From an uncultured euryarchaeote (GTDB lineage: Archaea; Thermoplasmatota; Poseidoniia; Poseidoniales; Thalassarchaeaceae), in NCBI GenBank assembly GCA_937876055.1, contig CALEIW010000150.1, forward strand, positions 1-32,500: 32,500 nt of DNA, written 5' to 3'. The stretch's first letter is position 1, and the number at the start of each line of letters is the position of its first letter. Below the pieces are notes generated by a model. The model had not been told where the DNA came from. It made no database searches and saw nothing but the letters and a program-made list of their open reading frames with translations. Position numbers and translations under genes: made by a program. Shown here piece after piece: positions 18,645-26,850 of this stretch.

Positions 18645-20423
18645 TTAGAGACCCCAGAAATGCGAATCTTTACGATGAATCGCAGTTAATTCCTCTAGCA
18701 CTTCTAATTCTGCACTTGTTAAGTCCATCTTTCTCAACTTCTTTGCGTGTGATTCTGGTATGTCCACCAAGAGCACATCATCCTCGTCTATTTGCCTTCC
18801 AACAGTGACTCCATCGATGGCAACGGCGACCTCTGAGCCTTGCTTTGCTTCCTTCATAGAATCTTGACCAGATCGTATGGATTTGATTTGCCCAACGCGT
18901 TCACCATTTTTCAATAAGCGTTGACCAACGTGAATTCTTCCAGCAAGCACTCTAACTCCGACTACTGCAGGTTTTGAGACACGGAATGTGTGATCTGGAA
19001 GTAATAGAATTCGACCTGGATATACGACTTTTTCGCGACTAGCTTCTTCAAGTTCGCGAGTACGTTGTTCGACCCATTCTTCTCGCTCTTCGAGAATGTG
19101 GTAAATGATGTCTGAACCGAGATATTTGACTCCATTTTCTGAGTTTTCAATCTCTTCTTCTGCATCCGGTAGAATTTCTGTAGCGAATGCTAGAATGATT
19201 CTATGAAGTGGATCGTTAGAGTTCTCTGCAGATCTAACATCACGGCGATTTACCTTACCGATGCTGGCGTGGCGAATTGGCACCTCTACTGCTCGCAACT
19301 CCTTGGCAAGAGCCTCTAGGCCACCAACTGTATCGGCCTTGATGGTAACGCCTTCTTCGTCCAATTCAACTGAAAGGTTGGCTTCTGCATCAGCTTGTGA
19401 AATGGCTTCTTGGCGTTCAGCATCATTTGATACAACCCTAAGGGTAGTTCCCGCGAGAACACCGTCTAAATCCGGAGCCGAGATTTTCAGACCTGAAGCT
19501 GCGTGTGCTGCTTCTGTGTCGTCCCATCGATTACCCGCGTCTCGCATTTCTGACATTCCACGCGGCGCAAACATTCCACGCACGTGTGTGGATACTCCAC
19601 CTTCGTCTGTAACGAGAACGATTTCGTCGCCTTTCTTGACCGATCCACGATAGAGGATAACATCGAGAGTCTTTCCGAGTCCTCTCTCTTCTTTCATTTC
19701 TAAAACGGTGCCTTCACCAGCACCTTCGATGTCGGTTAATTTGTCTTCCAAATATCGTTCCGCAAGACCGATTACGACGGCTAATAGATCTTGGATACCT
19801 TCCCCCTCACGAGCTGAAATAGGAACAAGGGCGATTTCTTGGGTGAAATCCTTGACTTTGGAGTACATTTCTATGTTGAATCCATGTTCCGCAAACTTAC
19901 CGACTAAATCCCAGTACCTCTGCTCAAACAAGGCTTGAGCATCTTTTGTTTGTTCTCTAACTGCCTGGGCCATTGAGCGTCCGTGAACCGAATCCCATCC
20001 ATGGATTCGGTCGACTTTGTTTGCAGCGATTACGAAAGGTGTCTTTGCTTGCTTTAGGATTCGTATAGATTCGATAGTTTGAGGTCGGACACCTTCCATC
20101 ACATCGACCATTAAGATAGCAATATCCGCTAGAGCGCCACCTCGCGAGCGAAGCGTGGAGAATGAATGATGTCCTGGTGTATCTATGAAAAGTAAGCCAG
20201 GGGAATCAAACGACTTGTCACCAAGAAGAGGTCCACACAATTCGTTTAGGAGGTTTGCTGGGACTTCTGTTGCACCGATGTGTTGAGTGATTCCACCAGC
20301 CTCTCTATCCATTACACTGGCTTGTCGGCCAGACCCCAACCCTCGAATGTGATCTAGAAGCGAGGTTTTACCGTGATCTACATGCCCTAAAACAGAGACA
20401 ATTGGTTGGCGGCGTCCGGACAT
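18645..20423 (-). CDS. infB: Translation initiation factor aIF5B / IF-2
   Basis: PIVSVLGHVDHGKTSLLDHIRG, GGITQHIGATEVP, FIDTPGHHSFSTLRSRGGALADIAILMVD, ANKVDRI; ends LEELTAIHRKDSHFWGL. Preferred start MSGRRQ at 20423. Confidence 0.95.
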   Translation of the reverse strand: MSGRRQPIVSVLGHVDHGKTSLLDHIRGLGSGRQASVMDREAGGITQHIGATEVPANLLNELCGPLLGDKSFDSPGLLFIDTPGHHSFSTLRSRGGALADIAILMVDVMEGVRPQTIESIRILKQAKTPFVIAANKVDRIHGWDSVHGRSMAQAVREQTKDAQALFEQRYWDLVGKFAEHGFNIEMYSKVKDFTQEIALVPISAREGEGIQDLLAVVIGLAERYLEDKLTDIEGAGEGTVLEMKEERGLGKTLDVILYRGSVKKGDEIVLVTDEGGVSTHVRGMFAPRGMSEMRDAGNRWDDTEAAHAASGLKISAPDLDGVLAGTTLRVVSNDAERQEAISQADAEANLSVELDEEGVTIKADTVGGLEALAKELRAVEVPIRHASIGKVNRRDVRSAENSNDPLHRIILAFATEILPDAEEEIENSENGVKYLGSDIIYHILEEREEWVEQRTRELEEASREKVVYPGRILLLPDHTFRVSKPAVVGVRVLAGRIHVGQRLLKNGERVGQIKSIRSGQDSMKEAKQGSEVAVAIDGVTVGRQIDEDDVLLVDIPESHAKKLRKMDLTSAELEVLEELTAIHRKDSHFWGL

Positions 20424-20463
20424 ATCAAACACCTCATGCTCAATCCTCTTTCAAGTCGTAATT

Positions 20464-20916
20464 TCACTCGTAAATCTGGCTCTCTGCATCACGAGTCCAC
20501 TCGATGACACCTTCTGGGAACCATAGTCCCAATTCGAATGCAGCGGTGTCTTCACCGTCTGAGCCGTGGATTATGTTGTGACCAATATCCATTGCGAAAT
20601 CTCCGCGAATGGTTCCCGGAGCAGCCTCGCGCCCATTGGTTGGTCCGATGATGTTTCTAGCCACCGAAATGGCATCGACACCAGTCCAAGCCATAGCGAC
20701 TACTGGACCAGATGTGATGAATTCGATTAGACCGGAGTAAAATGGGCGCTCGGAGTGAACTGCATAATGACTCTCAGCAAGCTCCAGAGAAGGTGTTATT
20801 TGACGTAGAGCAACAAGGCGCAGTCCCTTGTTTTCGAAGCGTTGGATGATGTTTCCAACTAGGCCTCTTTGTACTCCATCTGGCTTTACCATTACGAACG
20901 TCGTCTGCATTCCCAT
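20464..20916 (-). CDS. ndk: Nucleoside diphosphate kinase
   Basis: [86 protein letters not shown] track starts at 20946. Confidence 0.96.
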   Translation of the reverse strand: MGMQTTFVMVKPDGVQRGLVGNIIQRFENKGLRLVALRQITPSLELAESHYAVHSERPFYSGLIEFITSGPVVAMAWTGVDAISVARNIIGPTNGREAAPGTIRGDFAMDIGHNIIHGSDGEDTAAFELGLWFPEGVIEWTRDAESQIYE

Positions 20917-21016
20917 GGTGCGGGCGACCCTCCCCTCCTTTTTCAATCAAACTCGTTCGGAAAATTCAGACGATTGATAGACTAACTCAAGAAGGGTTTC
21001 CTTATCGCAAGCCTAG

Positions 21017-23041
21017 ATGGGAGAGGACTGCTGTGACCACGACCATGGCCCAGAGGGCCATGTGCATGTAGGTGCTAATGTCACGAAAGCCCCTGTATTG
21101 GAGGCAGAATTAGTCCTAGAAGACGATTCTCCCGAAATTCCTTCTAGCGAGATTCCCCCAGTTGGAGAGGTCATCGGGGAATTACTAGATTCAGCAGGAA
21201 TAGACAAGCGAGGCTTAGCACTCGCCGCGGGTGCATTAGCAGTTGTTGGTATTCTCTTAGCAGTAATACTTCAATCCGTAATTTTCGATGAAATTGTTGA
21301 CGAGGTTAAGCAAGAACTCGGAATATACGAGAGGGTTCCGGTATGGGAACGAAGTGAGTGGCCATACATTACAGACCAACCATATTCCTTCGTAATGGAG
21401 TTTGGTCCATACAGTTTGAAGGAAACCGAGAATGATTGGAACTCCAGCCATCACTTCGTTGAATTTGATTTACCTCTCTCAGAAGGAGGTGCTGCTCCGA
21501 ATGGCAAGGTCAGCCTCGGACTTTGGCTTCCGGATGTTCCGGAAGGAGTCAAAGTACCAGTAATCGCAGAGTTCGGTCCTTATTTCGATGAAGCTTCGGT
21601 TCAAACTGGTCCGGTTGAACAACCAGGAACATGGCTCGGTAGTATGATAATTGATCAGATATTACCCCATGGTTATGCATTTGCTCAAGTTTCTGTGATG
21701 GGTACAGGCCGTTCAAATCACTGTATGGATTTGATGGGTAATGCTGAGCAACTAGGAGTTGATGCAGCGGTCACTTGGCTTGGCACGCAGGATTGGTCGA
21801 ATGGACGCGTCGCCATGATTGGAAAGTCATACGATGGCTCAACCCCTTGGCAAGCGGCAACATTCGGTAATGAGCACCTTGCGACAATTGTTCCAATCTC
21901 AGGGCTCATTGGTGTCATGGAGTTAATGTGGAAGAATGGTTCCTCTGAAGCCCGAGCTCCAATAATGCACAATGGAGTATATGGCTCGTATGGAATTGAT
22001 GGAGATACAGAAGATATTGGCAATATGTGTCCCGATTACATCATCGGTCCGGGAACCGGCGTGGCTGCTTGGATGTGGGGTGGTGAAGCAGCGGGAACAT
22101 ATTGGAAGGAACGATATTTCCTAGACCGAGTTTTAGCTAATTACGAAGGTTCAGTCTACTTAATCCAAGGGATGCATGACTGGAATGTCGACCCACACAT
22201 GGCGGTTCCAGTAATCAATCAGCTCAAAGATGCGGGAATCGAAGCCAAAGGCCTGTTTGGACAATGGGATCATGATTATCCCGACCGACCCGATTACCAC
22301 TTCGATAGGTCGGGAGAAGGTCGAGGCCGTGAGGGGTACCCTCAAATGACTCGATTTGATTGGATGCAAGACCTTCTAGAATGGTTTGATTACTATCTCT
22401 TAGACAAGGGAGAGAAACCTGGTCTATGGGTTGAAATTCAAACTAACCAAGGACAGTGGCGTCTAGAGGATCGATATCCACCAGAAGGAATGACAACCCT
22501 TGCCCTTGACCTAGGTGGTGGTCTGATGAATGTTGCAGGCACTACTACGATTCTTCCAAACGGAGCCACAGGACCTGTCTATGAGACCGAACCTTTGGAA
22601 GAAGACATCTGGATTGCTGGACTTCCAAGACTCCATATCGATGTAACTACGGCAACTGTTGGAGGACAAATTTACGCATTACTAGAAGACTGTAATGAGA
22701 ATGGCTCATGTATCCATATTGGTCATGCAATCATGGACCTGCGCTACCACGAAGGTGGCACAGATGAGCAAACATGGTTGCCAATAATTGAGACAATCAA
22801 CGCCAAGATGGAATTTTTCACATTGGATGCTCAAATCTCCGCTGGTCACACGATAAAACTCAGTCTAGCCAGCACTGGAGAGGATTATCTTCCGGCCTCT
22901 ACTAGTTCTGTTGTAACCATTCAAGAGGGGGCCGGTTCAAATCTTCTGCTAGATTTAATCGACCCTAGTGAAAAGATTCTATTTGATCCGCCAAAGTGTA
23001 CACACACTGCTTGTACTGATTGGACCAATCAAACAATCTGA
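21017..23041 (+). CDS. Membrane-anchored S15-family (CocE/Xaa-Pro dipeptidyl-peptidase-like) hydrolase with Cys/His-rich N-terminus
   Basis: Nucleophile elbow RVAMIGKSYDGSTPWQAA, LIQGMHDWNVDPHMA, GQWDHDYPD, C-terminal galactose-binding-like region (LPRLHIDVTTATVGGQIYALLEDC); N-terminal TM GLALAAGALAVVGILLAVILQSV. Confidence 0.85.
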   Translation: MGEDCCDHDHGPEGHVHVGANVTKAPVLEAELVLEDDSPEIPSSEIPPVGEVIGELLDSAGIDKRGLALAAGALAVVGILLAVILQSVIFDEIVDEVKQELGIYERVPVWERSEWPYITDQPYSFVMEFGPYSLKETENDWNSSHHFVEFDLPLSEGGAAPNGKVSLGLWLPDVPEGVKVPVIAEFGPYFDEASVQTGPVEQPGTWLGSMIIDQILPHGYAFAQVSVMGTGRSNHCMDLMGNAEQLGVDAAVTWLGTQDWSNGRVAMIGKSYDGSTPWQAATFGNEHLATIVPISGLIGVMELMWKNGSSEARAPIMHNGVYGSYGIDGDTEDIGNMCPDYIIGPGTGVAAWMWGGEAAGTYWKERYFLDRVLANYEGSVYLIQGMHDWNVDPHMAVPVINQLKDAGIEAKGLFGQWDHDYPDRPDYHFDRSGEGRGREGYPQMTRFDWMQDLLEWFDYYLLDKGEKPGLWVEIQTNQGQWRLEDRYPPEGMTTLALDLGGGLMNVAGTTTILPNGATGPVYETEPLEEDIWIAGLPRLHIDVTTATVGGQIYALLEDCNENGSCIHIGHAIMDLRYHEGGTDEQTWLPIIETINAKMEFFTLDAQISAGHTIKLSLASTGEDYLPASTSSVVTIQEGAGSNLLLDLIDPSEKILFDPPKCTHTACTDWTNQTI

Positions 23042-23045
23042 ATAT

Positions 23046-23237
23046 TCAGTTAGTTTTCTTGACATTGACTGCGTTTGGACCTTTTGGCCCTTCACCAATT
23101 TCGTATTCAACGGTATCGCCGTCATTGATTTCTCCTTCCACCTGACTCTTGTGGACGAAGAGGTCCTCTCCATCTTCTTGCTCTATGAATCCGTAACCCT
23201 TTATTCTGTTGAACCACTTAACTGTACCTTCAGCCAT
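23046..23237 (-). CDS. Cold-shock domain protein
   Basis: MAEGTVKWFNRIKGYGFIEQEDGEDLFVHKSQVEGEINDGDTVEYEIGEGPKGPNAVNVKK; ATG at 23237. Confidence 0.95.
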   Translation of the reverse strand: MAEGTVKWFNRIKGYGFIEQEDGEDLFVHKSQVEGEINDGDTVEYEIGEGPKGPNAVNVKKTN

Positions 23238-23303
23238 AATCCACTGCCGGAAAATCATACTACTTGATGTAGAGGGTTAGGAATTCTACCCCAAGGGCAG
23301 TAT

Positions 23304-23495
23304 TTACTTGATTCCGCCTTTTTCGTATCGACGAGTCCACTTTAATCGGCGTGGATTACGCTTGAGATTCAAGTGGTTCTTGCGTGCCTTACTATCCTTG
23401 AACCAAAAGACAGTACCATCGCGCTTGATGAACATCATTCCGGTGCCCGGTTCGATTTCTTCGTGAGTGAAATTACAGACTCTTCGCTCTGGCAT
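23304..23495 (-). CDS. rpl24e: 50S ribosomal protein L24e
   Basis: MPERRVCNFTHEEIEPGTGMMFIKRDGTVFWFKDSKARKNHLNLKRNPRRLKWT; start ATG 23495. Confidence 0.94.
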   Translation of the reverse strand: MPERRVCNFTHEEIEPGTGMMFIKRDGTVFWFKDSKARKNHLNLKRNPRRLKWTRRYEKGGIK

Positions 23496-23505
23496 TCCAA
23501 TCACC

Positions 23506-23727
23506 TCATCGAGCACTGAGGCGACGGGCCTCACGGCCTGTATCCTTCAGCATCAGAATATCGCCGATCCTTACTGGACCGACTACGTTACGAGTAATTA
23601 TGCGACCAACGTCGCGCGGGTTAGGTGCATCATTTACGCGCACCTTGACTTGTGTAGCCTCACCGGTCATACCGGTGCGGCCAACAATTTCAACGACCTC
23701 TGCGGGCCATGCTTCGACTTCTGCCAT
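23506..23727 (-). CDS. rps28e: 30S ribosomal protein S28e
   Basis: [55 protein letters not shown]. Confidence 0.95.
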   Translation of the reverse strand: MAEVEAWPAEVVEIVGRTGMTGEATQVKVRVNDAPNPRDVGRIITRNVVGPVRIGDILMLKDTGREARRLSAR

Positions 23728-23760
23728 TTGACTTCCTCCGTTATTTCCGATTCAGTTACT

Positions 23761-24141
23761 TCAGGCAGACAGAGTCTCGAAGTGTCCTTTGACTTCATTG
23801 AAGCGCTCAGCGCCATCCTTGCTAACGTCCATGACTGCTATTGCAGCTGTACGGGTACCTGTTGGCATTCCAGCAGCCTCAGCCAAATAGGCTTGGTCTT
23901 CTACGTAGATGAATGGGATTTCCTTTTCTTTGCAAATCATTGGGATGTGTGCTAAAAGTTCACCAGGGTTGACGTTTTCTGCCATAACTACCATCTGCGC
24001 TGTTCCGCGCTCGGCAGCCTTGGTTACTTCGTTAGCACCTCTCTTTAGTGCGCCGCGTCCGTCCTTTCCTAGGGCCTTTACCATCTCGTAGACTTGCTCT
24101 TGCACGTCTTGTGGGGTCTCATATGCTATGTGTACACTCAT
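23761..24141 (-). CDS. rpl7ae: 50S ribosomal protein L7Ae
   Basis: LKRGANEVTKAAERGTAQMVVMAENVNPGELLAHIPMICKEKEIPFIYV; preferred start MSVHIAY at 24141. Confidence 0.95.
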   Translation of the reverse strand: MSVHIAYETPQDVQEQVYEMVKALGKDGRGALKRGANEVTKAAERGTAQMVVMAENVNPGELLAHIPMICKEKEIPFIYVEDQAYLAEAAGMPTGTRTAAIAVMDVSKDGAERFNEVKGHFETLSA

Positions 24142-24206
24142 TGGATTCACTCCTCATGTGGGGTAGTCCGGCGCACGGCGTGGCTGATATAAACGCAGCG
24201 GATTAC

Positions 24207-24788
24207 CTACGGTAATTGTTCAACGCTCTCAATCATGGAACGCAAACGCACTGATGAGGGCTTCTTTGGCGGCTCACTGAATCCAAAACAAGCGTTGATT
24301 TCGAAATTTGAGGGATTTCCTAAATCTACTCCATTACATACTGCAGATGCATGTTTGATTTTCGAAAGAGAATAGATACAGTACCATTCCCTTAACCCAT
24401 TACAGGTCAATCCATGTGTACTAGTTCCGAAGAATGCCTTGGCAAACCATTGTTCCACTGTTGAGATAAACCATCTTGGTCTTGGAATGGGCAATCCAAA
24501 TTCCATCCCCCAGCGTAATTTGATATTCAATGGTGGTGCTTTAATTTCGACACTTTTTGATTGCCTAATTACTTCTATTGGGACGATATGAACTTCTTCA
24601 AAATTGTACAAAGCCGAGACGTAGTCTGCGTGTTTTTGGCTTGGAGAAAGTAATACTCGGGCGCCATCCGGTTTAGCCCACATTACATTAGTGAAGGAAC
24701 CTAGTGGTGATTTCTTCCAATCTCCAACTACAATTCTGTCGCCACTGGCGAAACCAGAAGAAGAAATTCTACCCTCAAAGACATCCAT
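24207..24788 (-). CDS. Conserved-looking hypothetical protein
   Basis: 193-aa ORF ending 2 bp upstream of prs, same strand, starting DVFEGRISSSGFASGDRIVVGDWKKSPLG...; no family confidently recognised. Confidence 0.7.
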   Translation of the reverse strand: MDVFEGRISSSGFASGDRIVVGDWKKSPLGSFTNVMWAKPDGARVLLSPSQKHADYVSALYNFEEVHIVPIEVIRQSKSVEIKAPPLNIKLRWGMEFGLPIPRPRWFISTVEQWFAKAFFGTSTHGLTCNGLREWYCIYSLSKIKHASAVCNGVDLGNPSNFEINACFGFSEPPKKPSSVRLRSMIESVEQLP

Positions 24789-24790
24789 GA

Positions 24791-25720
24791 TTATCCCATG
24801 AGGTTCTTCAGACCACGAGCGAGAGCGGGAGCTGAACTTACTACAGCCCTTGGGTTTGGAAGAGAATCTGTGCTGTGAACTCCATCAACATGATTGGAGA
24901 GACGAGAAATCGCACCTGCAGTGAACAAACCATGGGTACAGGCGGCATGAACTTCTGTAGCGCCTTGTCTGTGAAGGGCATCACTTGCTCTACAAATTGT
25001 ACCACCAGTACTAATCATATCATCGACAATCGCAACAATCTTTCCGTTTACATCGAGATCTTTGGGTGTGTGTTCAATTGTATGGGCATCGATTCTAGTC
25101 TTCTCGAGATAACTGAAATCCCATCCACCAATTGTCGCTACTTCGGTTGCCCGATCAATAGCTCCCTTGTCAGGGCTTAAGATGAAATCAGGATCGACTT
25201 CTTTAGATAATCTAGCCGCAATCTCTGGCATCGCGCTAACAAACTCAACAGGGACGGATAAATCCTCGAGGATTGCGGGTGCATGAAGGTCGAGAATAGC
25301 GATTCCATCACAACAGCGTGCTAGCATCTCTCCAATAACTCGCGCACTTACAGCCTCACCAGGCGAGAATCTCTTGTCTTGACGAGAGTATCCAAAGTAT
25401 GGTATCGCCAAAAAGATGCCAGGGCCGACATCAGGGAGACTTTGTGGCTCCTCATTCTTGTAATTTGAAAGGTCTCCTGCTCTTACAGAAGCAATAGCCT
25501 CCAATAGTAGGATAGTTTCGAGCACACCTGAGTCTGGATAGGTGTTTGATACTAATACAACAGGCTCGCTACGGACCGATTCTATGGATTTGGATGGTAC
25601 TCTAACATAGCCCTCTCCATCGGGAAATCTTCGAGTGATTAATTCGACATGTTGCATTCCCAATAACGGGGCCAAAGCCTCTGCAATCGCTCGGCCTGAG
25701 GAACCACTCACAACCGGCAT
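24791..25720 (-). CDS. prs: Ribose-phosphate pyrophosphokinase
   Basis: RRFPDGEGYVRV, IPYFGYSRQDKRFSPGEAVSARVIGEML, AILDLHAPAI, GKIVAIVDDMISTGGTICRASDAL, ACTHGLFTAGAISRL. Confidence 0.96.
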   Translation of the reverse strand: MPVVSGSSGRAIAEALAPLLGMQHVELITRRFPDGEGYVRVPSKSIESVRSEPVVLVSNTYPDSGVLETILLLEAIASVRAGDLSNYKNEEPQSLPDVGPGIFLAIPYFGYSRQDKRFSPGEAVSARVIGEMLARCCDGIAILDLHAPAILEDLSVPVEFVSAMPEIAARLSKEVDPDFILSPDKGAIDRATEVATIGGWDFSYLEKTRIDAHTIEHTPKDLDVNGKIVAIVDDMISTGGTICRASDALHRQGATEVHAACTHGLFTAGAISRLSNHVDGVHSTDSLPNPRAVVSSAPALARGLKNLMG

Positions 25721-25833
25721 GAGTGAACTGCGCGAGTAGCGAGTCCTTCATGACTTCTCCGATTGGCATTCAACAAGGAATAAAGCCAGATGGGCATATT
25801 CAAAATGGGTACGCTTCTCGCGAGTTTGCTCAA

Positions 25834-25911
25834 GGGCGTGTAGCTTAGCTTGGCTGGAGCACCCGGCTGATAACCGGGAGGCCGCAGGTTCAAATCCTGC
25901 CATGCCCACCA
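25834..25911 (+). tRNA. tRNA-Ile (anticodon GAU), CCA encoded
   Basis: Acceptor GGGCGTG/CATGCCC, anticodon arm CCCGG-CTGATAA-CCGGG, T arm GCAGG-TTCAAAT-CCTGC, 3' ACCA. Confidence 0.96.
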
Positions 25912-25948
25912 TTCCAACTTCCACAGTGGAAGTAAGATTCAGTGATAT

Positions 25949-26527
25949 TTACTCAGAATCGCCGTTTAACTGTAAATAACTGGGTAAAGTAACCAATCTT
26001 TTGAGAGTACAGCGCAGAATCAATTCGTCCAAGAAGGCGGTAGTTCTGGCCAATTGCTTGACGGGAATAATCAGTTGTTCAGGCAGGTTATACTTGCGTC
26101 GCAAGATAGCGTGGGTATTGATAACAACACCACGGTATGTTCGTTTAACTTTGACAAATCCTGCAACATTCCCGAGGTCGATACCATCATTGTCCATGAC
26201 AGCACGGTCGACCAATTCATCAGGCGCCCAAAGTTGTTCGTCGATACGAATAGTATTACGCCACCTGCGTTGCAATTCTCTCATTGACTTCGAGAGTTTT
26301 ACTCCTCCATCTGGCCTTATGCTGTGCACCAACTCTTTCGATAATGGTGCATGTTCAGCTGGCTTTCGCATATATTCGCCCGCGACATCATCTACGACTT
26401 CAAGCCGCATTGATTTAACAAATTCATCTCGCGGATGAGATCTCTCTCCGGTAATCACGCCAACAAGTGTATCTCCGACGTAAACCTCTCTCTGAAGCAA
26501 TTCCTGGATTCGGTATTCTTCGCTCAT
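25949..26527 (-). CDS. PRC-barrel-like domain protein
   Basis: Two PRC-barrel-like strand patterns (REVYVGDTLVGVITGE... and VMDNDGIDLGNVAGFVKVKRTYRGVVI). Family assignment tentative. Confidence 0.6.
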   Translation of the reverse strand: MSEEYRIQELLQREVYVGDTLVGVITGERSHPRDEFVKSMRLEVVDDVAGEYMRKPAEHAPLSKELVHSIRPDGGVKLSKSMRELQRRWRNTIRIDEQLWAPDELVDRAVMDNDGIDLGNVAGFVKVKRTYRGVVINTHAILRRKYNLPEQLIIPVKQLARTTAFLDELILRCTLKRLVTLPSYLQLNGDSE

Positions 26528-26624
26528 TTTTTTCCCTCAATTTTGCGTTGGGCTAGTGCATCCCCCGTGCTTGTCCCTAGGTTGCCTTCTGCGGATTAGC
26601 ACTTATACTATCTGTTAACTAAGA

Positions 26625-26710
26625 CTGATAATCCAATTAAAAATTTCACTCTAAAATTAAAATTTCAATTGAAAAATTAAAGTCAGTTTGATTTTTTGTA
26701 TGATTATCAG
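26625..26710. repeat. Inverted repeat CTGATAATC/GATTATCAG nearly concentric with a central 12-bp palindrome
   Basis: CTGATAATC 26625-26633 and GATTATCAG 26702-26710; TTTCAATTGAAA palindrome 26663-26674 centred 1 bp from the outer repeat's axis. Confidence 0.7.
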
Positions 26711-26775
26711 AACTTCAAAATTGAACAATTCTTGAATCAAAGATCAGCAGAAATCGTACCGATTCCAATATCATC

Positions 26776-26793
26776 CAGAATCTTTAGATTCTG
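26776..26793. promoter_or_regulatory. Perfect stem-loop upstream of the aminotransferase gene
   Basis: CAGAATC (26776-26782) TTTA GATTCTG (26787-26793). Confidence 0.55.
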
Positions 26794-26850
26794 AATTTTA
26801 ATGAAGAATTCATTGAGAATATTGATGAGGCGGCCCTCGTTGGGATATTG

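Noticed and set aside
23467-23955. 162-aa plus-strand ORF
   Set aside because: Antisense to L24e, S28e and L7Ae; no recognisable domain.
25708-25917. Minus-strand 69-aa ORF beginning MEWWAWQDLNLRPPGYQPGAPAKLSYTPL
   Set aside because: It is the antisense translation of tRNA-Ile, a well-known type of spurious database protein; the tRNA explains the sequence.
26001-26438. 145-aa plus-strand ORF
   Set aside because: Antisense shadow of the PRC-barrel-like gene with biased composition.
26528-26850. Direct call of a replication origin
   Set aside because: AT-rich dyads are suggestive, but no Orc1/Cdc6 gene or recognisable ORB element lies in the window, so it is reported only as an unexplained regulatory-like region.
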